DNA of 7,932 nucleotides from Dehalococcoidia bacterium (GCA_029857995.1 JAOUFZ010000074.1:1-7932); one strand, 5' to 3'; numbered from the stretch's first letter, positions 1-6,639 are shown. A program made the numbers and translations. Notes: generated from the sequence alone by a model not told the origin.

Positions 1-503
1 CGACTATCGAGTTCAAGCCTGGGGTCAATGCCGCAAACATTTTCGCCGCAAACGAGGGTAATTCCACTCAGGGCAGCGCCAACAGCAAAATGCTCCCAGT
101 TCTTACGAGCAATCTCGGTAGAACCTAGTGCTCCGGTGAATATGGGTAGGCGCATCTTGACTCTTTTATCCCAGCCGTATTCAGTCTCTGTGTTTACTGC
201 CGGGAAAATAGCTGTATCTGAGTTAGCTATAACGCCATCTGGTAGCCCCTTTGCTCCAAGGGCATATCCTTGGATATTGAGGTGCGAGTAGTCAACAGGA
301 TAATTCTTGTCTCCCCCGGCAGTGATTTCCCCAAAAGGCCCGGGATAGAGTAGCTCTCGGCTGCGGAAGGATGCTCTGAAAACCTCGCAGTTTCCAGTGC
401 AGCCGTCAATACACCGACTGCAAAGTCCGCTCATTGGCACAACGCTTCTGGAGCGATTGGCCGTCCTGGTGGCATCACTGGCATTCGGTCTCTGTAAATT
501 CAT
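1..503 (-). CDS. FMN-binding glutamate synthase-like protein, N-terminal part (cut by window edge)
   Basis: The 167 readable codons open with ATG at 503 behind a strong AGGAGG site seven bases upstream; the gene runs off base 1. The product resembles the glutamate-synthase-like flavoproteins of archaea and anaerobic bacteria, which carry the FMN/2-oxoglutarate barrel of GltB but no N-terminal glutaminase. In line with this, it does not begin with a Cys nucleophile. Instead it has a Cys cluster at residues 28-39 (C-x2-C-x3-C-x3-C), followed by ELLYPGPFGEI (about 51-61) and a segment like the lead-in to the synthase barrel (VNTETEYGWDKRVKMRLPIF, then FTGALGST). Expected role in these proteins is glutamate formation or a related flavin-dependent amino-group reaction in the cytoplasm, but most of the catalytic barrel is outside the window. 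It follows the upstream fusion gene by 17 bases, so the two are almost certainly co-transcribed. Family call is fairly sure; exact reaction is not. Confidence 0.75.
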   Translation of the reverse strand, partial: MNLQRPNASDATRTANRSRSVVPMSGLCSRCIDGCTGNCEVFRASFRSRELLYPGPFGEITAGGDKNYPVDYSHLNIQGYALGAKGLPDGVIANSDTAIFPAVNTETEYGWDKRVKMRLPIFTGALGSTEIARKNWEHFAVGAALSGITLVCGENVCGIDPRLELDS

Positions 504-520
504 TTTCTTTCCTCCTACTT

Positions 521-3178
521 TTAATTAGTATTCGCCATTCTGCTTTTATCTAGGAAACAAACAGCATTGCGAGTCTCTGGGTCAGCAACAACTTTGGCTG
601 AAACGCCACCGGTTGCCATTGCCACATCAATCACATGTACAATGTTCTCGAAATTGCTTAGTTCCGGCAGTAAGTCCTTCAGTATATTGGGTGAATTGGA
701 AAAAAATCCGGTATTAAAATCACTAGTAGGGTCATCAGGATAAACCGGAAGATAAAGTATGTCAGACTCAACCAAATCCTGAAAGAAGTGGGTTCCATAG
801 GAGACTTCTGGGACATGGCCAGCCTCCTCGCGGGCAATCTCTACCAGAACAGCTGTGGCGTCGATGTCTGCGTAGCCCACATTCACGCCAAGCTCAATGT
901 TATTACTACCCCACCGGCCTGGCCCCATTGACATGAGCTTGCCCTCCTTGTGACGCAACTGGTCATTCAGCTTGCCAATCACTCGCCCAAGAGACTTCTT
1001 AGTATCTATTGTGGCTACTTCGGCATATTTCCTGGGGTCTATATAGATGATGTACTGAATGTCCGTGACCATCCCGGCATTTATCGCCCGATTAGAGCGG
1101 AAGAGTATTTGTTCGCTAGGCAATTTTTCGGGTATGCTGGCTTTTATGCCAGCTAACGTAGGCACCCGCAATGATCGACATTGCAGCAAGTTGACCCTCA
1201 CATGACTCTCAACGTCAACATGGGCTGTGAATTCAATATCCACCGGCTGCCCCCATGCATTCTCCAGCTTGACTAGCATCTCCCCGATTATATTGACAAT
1301 CTTGGTTCGGTCTATCAGACTGTTAAAGGTCAAGGCTAGTTTTTTCTCAGAGCCACCAGCTGAAGTCGCGAACCAATCACGCGGGTAACCATCAGCTATC
1401 TCAGATGTCAGCAAGTTCAGAGCGGGGTATCTGTCTCCCTTAATTACCTCAACGAAAGGTCTAGTCTCAAAAGTCTTTTCTTCGAGGTTAAGAAGATCTA
1501 CCATTCGCTGGGAATACTTGGCTACCTCCATACCAATCTCTGGCCTGATGTTTGGGTGGCTGACCGCTATCATTCTGGGGTAATCGCCGCTCACACGGTT
1601 AACGGCACGAGTTCCCAGACCAAACACCAGCCGTATCATCCCCTTTTTCGGGTCGATGCGGTTTGTCCAGGCAAAGAGGTTCCGTGAAAAGCCTACCCCG
1701 GCCAGACTGGGGAAAAAGTACTGCTTGTAAGGCATTCCGGAGACACGTTGAACGAGAATTGCCATCTGCTCGTCACCTTCGCCAAGACCACGCCGGTGGC
1801 GATAGGCAAGCGCATCAGGATTCAGGGCACTCGCATAAACCAGTTTGACTGCCCTTAAGAAGGCCTCCAGTCGTTCCTCAGGGCTACCTTGGTTGGCACA
1901 GAACTCGCTGCGATATTTACCGGCGAAGGCATCGGTGAAGCCGTCTTCAAGAAGGCTCGATGAGCGTACAATTATAGGTGCCTGCCCATAGTAATCAATC
2001 ATGCCTCGGAACTGTTCCATTGTTTCCTCTGGGAACTTGCCTTCTAGAAACCTTTGTTCCAATTTGGCGAACTCATCCCGTGAGAGCTTGCCTGTTTTCG
2101 ATAGCTCCAGCCTGACCTGGAACAAGTCGTTATTTACTAAAAAGGTAAAGAATACGTCTGAGCCTATGTAGAAGGAGTCGTGCTCTTCCAACACCTGTGA
2201 AAAATCAATGGGGCCCTTATCTGCAAGCAAAACACTCCTTGCCAGCAGCATTCCGGCTGCTTTGCCGCCGATTCGACCTGAACCAATGAGACGATCTCTT
2301 ACACGTAGCAGAGCATCTAAGGGCAGATAACGGTCAGCTAGCTGGATTAACTTCTTATGGTTACCAATCATCATTCGGGTTAGTGATTCCTTTAGTACCA
2401 AGGTTTCCTGAGTCAGCACCGTCAAATCACCGTGTAGCGAACTATCTTGTAGCAGCTTCCGATAGACAGCATCCCAGGGAGCAATGGACTCAGAGCTAAC
2501 ATTAAGTGGTCGTTTGCTAGCGGTTGTCAGTATCCTTGCCGCATCACCACTACGAGACACAGGTTCCCAGCCATTACCCGTTGTTCGGTGAGGCAAAAAC
2601 ATTTGTGGAGAGTAACGATCCCATACTTTTAATGGATGGATGTAAATATCATTACCGACATGGTAAACATCGATGAGTATCTGAGTAGTATTACGTATCT
2701 GGGATATGGCGCGGTGTCCGTGTTGCCCACGTCTGATGGCAAAGTAAGCTACGGCACCAACTTCTAAGACGTATGGACAGGTCACCTGGAAGAAATTGAC
2801 CAACAATTCGTCCGTAGCCCATTCTTCAACCAGCGTTGAAAGGTTGTCGAAGATGTAACAGACTCTACTGCCACGTTCCTCAATCACTCGGTGCACCTCA
2901 CCAGTGAAATAGTCGAATCCGACACTGGGGTTGATCTTGGTCACCGTCAACCCACGTCGCGGCTTCAGAATTGACATGTGTGGAGCGAAGCGTAAGTAAA
3001 CACAATCAAATCCGTCTCGAATTCCTTGCTCAGCAAACGCTTCTGCAAAGCGTGAATAGTCCTCGAGGCGGTCAACCTGCCAGACCACGTTGTCACCCGA
3101 ATGCAGACCCTGCAAAAGTTCATCAAGCGAGGGAAGACCACTGCCGATTATTTTAGAATCTACCTTTTGTATGCTCAT
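521..3178 (-). CDS. RecA/KaiC-like domain fused to PEP synthase-type ATP-grasp domain; no phosphohistidine domain
   Basis: 885 residues from ATG at 3178. Residues about 8-200 look like a RecA/KaiC fold: an SGLPSLDELLQGL opening as in KaiC/GvpD proteins and a Walker B-like strand CYIFDNLSTL (107-116). The expected GxxxxGK(T/S) is replaced by GDNVVWQVDRLED, so this half probably does not hydrolyse ATP. Residues about 295-670 match the PEP/pyruvate-binding ATP-grasp domain of PEP synthase and PPDK, with nucleotide-site positions present: GGKAAGM (K306), IVRSSSLLED (R405), VQRV (Q477), DIEF (E649) and LLQCRS (Q666). The C-terminus has the conserved block MGPGRWGSNNIELGV (751-765) and GTHFFQDLVES (795-805), seen in a family usually labelled 'PEP/pyruvate-binding protein'. 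The swivelling phosphohistidine domain and PEP/pyruvate barrel are absent, so this is not an ordinary PEP synthase; function unknown. In-frame TTG at 3268 was not chosen because it is part of the predicted -35 box. GAGAGG three bases from ATG is a close but usable ribosome site. Confidence 0.8.
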   Translation of the reverse strand: MSIQKVDSKIIGSGLPSLDELLQGLHSGDNVVWQVDRLEDYSRFAEAFAEQGIRDGFDCVYLRFAPHMSILKPRRGLTVTKINPSVGFDYFTGEVHRVIEERGSRVCYIFDNLSTLVEEWATDELLVNFFQVTCPYVLEVGAVAYFAIRRGQHGHRAISQIRNTTQILIDVYHVGNDIYIHPLKVWDRYSPQMFLPHRTTGNGWEPVSRSGDAARILTTASKRPLNVSSESIAPWDAVYRKLLQDSSLHGDLTVLTQETLVLKESLTRMMIGNHKKLIQLADRYLPLDALLRVRDRLIGSGRIGGKAAGMLLARSVLLADKGPIDFSQVLEEHDSFYIGSDVFFTFLVNNDLFQVRLELSKTGKLSRDEFAKLEQRFLEGKFPEETMEQFRGMIDYYGQAPIIVRSSSLLEDGFTDAFAGKYRSEFCANQGSPEERLEAFLRAVKLVYASALNPDALAYRHRRGLGEGDEQMAILVQRVSGMPYKQYFFPSLAGVGFSRNLFAWTNRIDPKKGMIRLVFGLGTRAVNRVSGDYPRMIAVSHPNIRPEIGMEVAKYSQRMVDLLNLEEKTFETRPFVEVIKGDRYPALNLLTSEIADGYPRDWFATSAGGSEKKLALTFNSLIDRTKIVNIIGEMLVKLENAWGQPVDIEFTAHVDVESHVRVNLLQCRSLRVPTLAGIKASIPEKLPSEQILFRSNRAINAGMVTDIQYIIYIDPRKYAEVATIDTKKSLGRVIGKLNDQLRHKEGKLMSMGPGRWGSNNIELGVNVGYADIDATAVLVEIAREEAGHVPEVSYGTHFFQDLVESDILYLPVYPDDPTSDFNTGFFSNSPNILKDLLPELSNFENIVHVIDVAMATGGVSAKVVADPETRNAVCFLDKSRMANTN

Positions 3179-3216
3179 GGGCCTCTCGGTCTGTCCATAA
3201 TATATCACATCTGAGC

Positions 3217-3237
3217 GGCATACAGTTGCCGTATGCC
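3217..3237. repeat. Inverted repeat at the predicted transcription start of the fusion gene
   Basis: GGCATAC (3217-3223) and GTATGCC (3231-3237) are perfect 7-bp arms around a 7-base spacer. The dyad covers the start site expected from the promoter at 3240-3268. It could be a repressor operator or a hairpin at the 5' end of the transcript. The arms are exact; the function is inferred from position only. Confidence 0.5.
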
Positions 3238-3239
3238 TA

Positions 3240-3268
3240 ATGTTAACACGACCCTTTTTCTTTGTCAA
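3240..3268 (-). promoter_or_regulatory. Predicted sigma-70-type promoter of the fusion gene / glutamate-synthase-like unit
   Basis: On the minus strand TTGACA (3268-3263) is followed after exactly 17 bases by TAACAT (3245-3240, four of six matches to TATAAT). Transcription would begin near 3233 and leave a leader of about 55 bases before the ATG at 3178. It lies downstream of the gdhA terminator, so this unit should be transcribed independently of gdhA. The perfect -35 and ideal spacing make it one of the better promoter predictions in the window. Confidence 0.65.
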
Positions 3269-3290
3269 GCCCTTGTGATTTCACCGGGGG

Positions 3291-3302
3291 GGAAGGATTT
3301 CC
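3291..3302. repeat. GGAA-N4-TTCC dyad upstream of the fusion-gene promoter
   Basis: GGAA GGAT TTCC lies about 22 bp upstream of the predicted -35 at 3268 and contains the perfect palindrome AGGA-TT-TCCT. Its arms recall the GGAA-N6-TTCC operator of methanogen NrpR, but the spacing is two bases short. A regulator site is possible; an arm this short can easily occur by chance. Confidence 0.25.
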
Positions 3303-3309
3303 TGCGCTC

Positions 3310-3324
3310 ATTCATAAAATGAAT
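3310..3324. repeat. AT-rich 15-bp palindrome between gdhA terminator and fusion-gene promoter
   Basis: ATTCAT-AAA-ATGAAT has perfect 6-bp arms around a 3-base centre. It lies about 42-56 bp upstream of the predicted -35 of the fusion gene, where an activator could bind. It has no adjacent T-tract that would make it a terminator. Confidence 0.35.
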
Positions 3325-3330
3325 AGAGGC

Positions 3331-3365
3331 AAACAAAAAGCAGGTTACACTGCACTGTAACCTGC
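3331..3365 (-). terminator. Rho-independent terminator of the gdhA unit
   Basis: Read on the minus strand, a perfect 10-bp stem GCAGGTTACA / TGTAACCTGC (3365-3356 with 3349-3340) closes a 6-base loop and is followed at once by TTTTTGTTT (3339-3331). It starts about 85 bases after the gdhA stop codon. Stem, loop and U-tract fit the bacterial intrinsic-terminator model, so transcription coming from gdhA should end here. Confidence 0.88.
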
Positions 3366-3450
3366 CTATATCACAAGACGGAAAATCTAAAGGGCAAATA
3401 GGAGTTCTGCAATCATACTCCCTCTGTGTTAGCTTGTTTGGCTCAAGGTG

Positions 3451-4698
3451 CTAAACCCAGCCACGGAACTTCATTGCTTCTACTACACGTTCGATAGCCA
3501 TCAAGTAAGCTGCCTGACGCATGTTTATCTTGTATTCTTGGCTGGTATTCAACACGGAATGATAGGCGGCAGTCATCTTCTTGTCTAACCGTTCGCGAAC
3601 CTCGGTTTCATCCCAGAAGTAGAGATAGAAGTCTTGAACCATCTCAAAGTAGGAAACTGTGACACCACCGGCGTTGCAGAGGAAGTCAGGTATCACGTGA
3701 ACCCCATTTTTATATAGAATATCATCGGCTTCTGGCGTAGTTGGGCCATTGGCCAACTCAGCAACAATTTTGGCTTTAATATTTGGAGCATTCTTGTCGG
3801 TTATCACATTTTCTATAGACGCCGGGATAAGTATATCCACGTCTAGTTCCAATAGTTCCTCCTTGGAGATATGCTCCATGCCTGGCAAATTGCACACCGA
3901 GGCAGTCTGGGCCTTACACGCATAAGCCATGTCTGGATCAACCCCGGTTTTGCAGCATACCCCGCCTTTGCTGTCACATACGCCTAATATCTTAGACCCA
4001 AAAAGCTCGCTACATAACCGAGCCGCATAATATCCGGCATTTCCATAACCCTGCACAGCCACGGTAGCTTTGCTCAAGTCAATGCCAAGCGTCTTGGCAG
4101 CTTCACGGATAGTATACATACCACCCCGAGCTGTAGCATCACTCCGTCCGGGAGAGCCACCAGTCGCTAGTGGCTTGCCCGTGACAACACCGAATTGTGG
4201 CTTCCCTGCAATGGCTGAATACTCATCCATCATCCAAGCCATAATCTGTGGAGTAGTATAAACGTCGGGGGCAGGCACGTCTTTGTCAGGCCCAATGAAC
4301 TGGAATACGCCCCGCACATATGCCCGGCTCAATCTTTCTAATTCACCGGGAGACATCTCCTTAGGATTGCAGATGACTCCTCCTTTGGCACCTCCTAAAG
4401 GCAGGTCTAGCAAGGCGCATTTCCATGTCATCCAGGCAGCCAGTGCTCGAACAGTATCGATTGTTTCATCGGGATGGAATCTAATACCACCTTTTGTAAT
4501 GCCCCTGGCATCATTGTATTGCACCCTAAACCCCTGGAATACCTTTACCTGGCCATCGTCCATCCGCACAGGCAGCGATACGTGGAGTTCGCGCATAGGC
4601 GTTTTGAGCATTGCAGTTACGTCTGGGGATAAGCCCAAAATTTCGGCACACCTGTCTATTTGTTGTTTTACCACATCAAATGCATTAATATTTTCCAA
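3451..4698 (-). CDS. gdhA: Glutamate dehydrogenase, archaeal-like hexameric type
   Basis: 415 residues, the usual length. It catalyses reversible reductive amination of 2-oxoglutarate to glutamate with NAD(P)H in the cytoplasm. Active-site positions are all present with the spacing of the Clostridium symbiosum enzyme: K69 (TKGGIRFHP), K93 (TWKCAL), K105 (LPLGGAKGG), D145 (VPAPD) and S349 (NAGGVTVSYFE). K69, which contacts the substrate's side-chain carboxylate, argues for glutamate over leucine or phenylalanine. The dinucleotide fold follows at about 211-225 (VAVQGYGNAG); cofactor choice cannot be read safely. The C-terminal half resembles Pyrococcus GDH closely as I recall it (SDATARGGMYTIREAAK, NIKAKIVAELANGPTTPEAD, final RGWV). 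Start is TTG at 4698 with AAGGAG eight bases upstream; no in-frame ATG is near. An odd run of five Cys lies at 241-269. The gene sits 99 bases after hisF and ends at a terminator; no convincing own promoter was seen, so read-through from nrpR-hisF is likely. Confidence 0.95.
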   Translation of the reverse strand: MENINAFDVVKQQIDRCAEILGLSPDVTAMLKTPMRELHVSLPVRMDDGQVKVFQGFRVQYNDARGITKGGIRFHPDETIDTVRALAAWMTWKCALLDLPLGGAKGGVICNPKEMSPGELERLSRAYVRGVFQFIGPDKDVPAPDVYTTPQIMAWMMDEYSAIAGKPQFGVVTGKPLATGGSPGRSDATARGGMYTIREAAKTLGIDLSKATVAVQGYGNAGYYAARLCSELFGSKILGVCDSKGGVCCKTGVDPDMAYACKAQTASVCNLPGMEHISKEELLELDVDILIPASIENVITDKNAPNIKAKIVAELANGPTTPEADDILYKNGVHVIPDFLCNAGGVTVSYFEMVQDFYLYFWDETEVRERLDKKMTAAYHSVLNTSQEYKINMRQAAYLMAIERVVEAMKFRGWV

Positions 4699-4757
4699 GT
4701 CCTTTTCTCCTTCTAGAGTTGCATCTTAGCATAGTGGTAATCGTCCAGCATTTATCG

Positions 4758-4774
4758 ACTGGGAGAATCTCATC
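4758..4774. promoter_or_regulatory. Possible degenerate copy of the nrpR/pdxT palindrome upstream of gdhA
   Basis: In the 99-base hisF-gdhA gap, the perfect 9-bp dyad GAGA-A-TCTC (4763-4771) sits within a 17-base stretch. That stretch agrees at 10 of 17 positions, including GGGAnAATCnC, with the palindrome at 6693-6709. It could be a weaker site for the same regulator acting on gdhA. Similarity is limited and chance is a real alternative. Confidence 0.25.
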
Positions 4775-4797
4775 TTACGCGATAGCGAAATGGATTA

Positions 4798-5574
4798 TTA
4801 CAGCGAGTCTCTAATCGTTATGCCCTTTCCCTTAAGGTACCTTTTTGCCTCGGAGACGGATATTTCCCCAAAGTGGAAGATAGAAGCGGCTAAGACTGCC
4901 GACGCCTTGCCAATTGCTACAGCTTCATAAAGATGCTCAAGCTTGCCTGCTCCTCCCGAGGCAATAACTGGAATTTTGACGGCTTCAGCCACGGCCTTAG
5001 TCATCTCTAGGTCATATCCTTGCTTGGTGCCATCAGCATCTTTGCTGGTCAAGAGAATCTCCCCTGCCCCTAGTTTCTCTACCCTCTTTGCCCAGTCAAC
5101 AATACCTAGTCCTGTGGATTCATTGCCACTATTGACTACTACCTCTAATCGTGGAAGGCCACTTCTAGGGGGATTCTTTTGCCCATCAATGGCAACAACG
5201 ATCTTCTCTTTGCCAAATTTTTTCGAGGCCTTTCTTATAAGTTCAGGATTCCTCACAGCCGCGGTATTTACCGAGACCTTATCCACACCGAGGTCGAACA
5301 AGGATTTCATGTCTTTTATGTTTCTAACCCCACCACCTACGGCAAAAGGGATAGTGATTCTTTCTGCCACCTTCTTAACCCATTCCAGCTTTGTTCCTCT
5401 GCTCTCCACGGTGGCGGCGATATCGAGGAAAACCAGCTCATCAGCACCTTCTCGGCAATAAGCCTCCGCTGCCTCTACAGGGTCTCGGGCATCCCTCAAA
5501 TTCACAAACTTTATTCCCTTGACTACTCTGCCGTCCTTCACATCTAAGCAGGGTATGATTCTTATAAATTTCAT
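4798..5574 (-). CDS. hisF: Imidazole glycerol phosphate synthase, cyclase subunit HisF
   Basis: 258 residues, the family's normal size. HisF converts PRFAR plus ammonia into imidazole glycerol phosphate and AICAR, the branch point of histidine and purine synthesis; the ammonia normally comes through its barrel from the glutaminase HisH. The full (beta/alpha)8 barrel is present with both catalytic aspartates at the canonical positions, D11 (IPCLDVKDGRVVKG) and D130 (VVAIDGQ). Phosphate-binding and signature segments are AVGGGVR (78-84), LLTSKDADGTKQGYD (174-188) and IASGGAG (204-210). ATG at 5574 gives the conserved MKFIRIIPCLDV start; an in-frame ATG at 5595 lies inside nrpR and was rejected. 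The nrpR stop and this ATG are separated by one base (TGAGATG), and AGGGAG seven bases upstream lies within the end of nrpR, so translation is probably coupled. Neither hisH nor other his genes occur in the window. Confidence 0.96.
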   Translation of the reverse strand: MKFIRIIPCLDVKDGRVVKGIKFVNLRDARDPVEAAEAYCREGADELVFLDIAATVESRGTKLEWVKKVAERITIPFAVGGGVRNIKDMKSLFDLGVDKVSVNTAAVRNPELIRKASKKFGKEKIVVAIDGQKNPPRSGLPRLEVVVNSGNESTGLGIVDWAKRVEKLGAGEILLTSKDADGTKQGYDLEMTKAVAEAVKIPVIASGGAGKLEHLYEAVAIGKASAVLAASIFHFGEISVSEAKRYLKGKGITIRDSL

Positions 5575-5575
5575 C

Positions 5576-6568
5576 TCAGAGCTCCCTAAATACAACCAAT
5601 TCTTTATATTGCATGATAGCGCTCATAGCATGGGTCTCCACTTCGACTCCAGATTCAACAGCAGCAGCCACAGGGTTAAGCCCCCCTGTGAGTATCATCC
5701 CTACCTTGTTTAATTCCACATTAACCTCGCACACAGACTTGCTCACTTCGCCCATCATAAGCACTCCACCCAGATGAGCTTCTTTTAAGCCGGCAACGAC
5801 CTTTTCTGCTTCGGGTTGGCATAGAGCTGGTATTTCTCGGAAATTGGCTAAAATCCTACCCTCACCTTTTCTAACCACTTGACCAACGCTAGTCATCTTA
5901 CTAGTAATGTATATTTCTGAAGGGTCTAAGGATGAGCCTGAATATTGGATAAGCTCCACAAAGCGCAAAGGCTTGCGGGTCTTGATTTGGAGGATCCCGC
6001 CAAACTTGGAATCCATAGGTACACCGGCTTTAAGCAAAGCACCGTTGACTATAACACTGCAAACAGTGGCTAGCCCTATTTTACCCTGGGGCACAATTAT
6101 CTCCCCCAGTTTTTCACCCTGACGGGCTACAGCAACAAGCTCACTAACGCAAATTCCGGCCTGAAAAACGCTCTTCATAGCTTCAATCGCTTTCTTAAAT
6201 TGCCTCTCAGGGAAAAAGGAGATATTGACAGGAATTTCGCCTCGACGCTTTTCTAGGTCGAACTCCGTTTGGTAGGCCAGAAGCTCAATCTTGGAAGCTA
6301 CGAAACCAACCTTGTCACTGACTAGAGCACTTTCTGATTCTTCAAGGCCCAGCTGTGTAATTAACCTTCCGTCTCTTCCCATGCTCTCTGTAAACCCACG
6401 TTCATCCATTAGCTTAAGGTGGTACCGAACAGCACGTTCACTTAACTCGATGCCCTGTTCCTTAAGATTACGGGAAATAACTCTAGCACCAACAGGCTCA
6501 CTGGATTGGCCCAGGATCCTGAGGATAGCAATTGTCTTTCTTTCTACGTCCTGTGTTTCGAAACCCAA
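5576..6568 (-). CDS. nrpR: NrpR-type nitrogen regulator: winged HTH plus one NrpR (DUF128) domain
   Basis: 330 residues from TTG at 6568. Residues about 8-75 form a winged helix (ERKTIAILRILG, GARVISRNLKEQGIELSERAVRYHLKLMDERGF, then a GRDGRLIT wing). Residues about 85-330 form one NrpR domain, with GKIGLATVCSVIVNGALLKAG, PMDSKFGGILQI, ELIQYSGSSLDPSEIYI, ILANFREIP and a late GGLNPVAAAVESGVEV. In methanogens NrpR represses nif, glnA and related genes and lets go when 2-oxoglutarate rises. M. maripaludis has two such domains on one chain; this protein has one, so it would be expected to multimerise. TTG is preferred because GAGGTG lies five bases upstream, while the in-frame ATG at 6643 has no ribosome site and overlaps the predicted promoter at 6610-6639; starting there would add 25 unconserved-looking residues. 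It leads the hisF (and probably gdhA) transcript and diverges from pdxT. Confidence 0.88.
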   Translation of the reverse strand: MGFETQDVERKTIAILRILGQSSEPVGARVISRNLKEQGIELSERAVRYHLKLMDERGFTESMGRDGRLITQLGLEESESALVSDKVGFVASKIELLAYQTEFDLEKRRGEIPVNISFFPERQFKKAIEAMKSVFQAGICVSELVAVARQGEKLGEIIVPQGKIGLATVCSVIVNGALLKAGVPMDSKFGGILQIKTRKPLRFVELIQYSGSSLDPSEIYITSKMTSVGQVVRKGEGRILANFREIPALCQPEAEKVVAGLKEAHLGGVLMMGEVSKSVCEVNVELNKVGMILTGGLNPVAAAVESGVEVETHAMSAIMQYKELVVFREL

Positions 6569-6609
6569 GGTAACACCTCGGTATTCTCGGTAATAGGAAA
6601 CCGTTTTCC

Positions 6610-6639
6610 AGAATACCAGAGCAAAGTCATGTTTGTCAA
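6610..6639 (-). promoter_or_regulatory. Predicted promoter of nrpR-hisF(-gdhA)
   Basis: On the minus strand TTGACA (6639-6634) is followed after 18 bases by TATTCT (6615-6610, four of six matches). Transcription would start near 6603, about 35 bases before the TTG start of nrpR. The box lies inside the reading frame that would exist if ATG 6643 were used, which supports the later start. Confidence 0.5.

Noticed and set aside
521..3178. Calling the large fusion gene ppsA (phosphoenolpyruvate synthase).
   Set aside because: Only the ATP-grasp third matches. The phosphohistidine and PEP/pyruvate-binding domains are not present.
3179..3268. N-terminal extension of the fusion protein from an in-frame TTG at 3268 (MTKKKGRV...).
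   Set aside because: That TTG is the first half of a perfect TTGACA -35 box with a well-spaced -10, and no ribosome site precedes it.
3400..3422. Second hairpin after gdhA (GGAGT / ACTCC with an 11-base loop).
   Set aside because: Short stem, large loop and no real U-tract; the terminator at 3331-3365 is far stronger.
3451..4698. Leucine/phenylalanine/valine dehydrogenase.
   Set aside because: Lysine at position 69 and the 24- and 12-residue spacing to K93 and K105 match glutamate dehydrogenase; the length also fits GDH.
4283..5461. Open plus-strand frames of 148 and 172 codons opposite gdhA and hisF.
   Set aside because: They lie antisense to well-supported genes and their translations show no recognisable domain; they are coding shadows.
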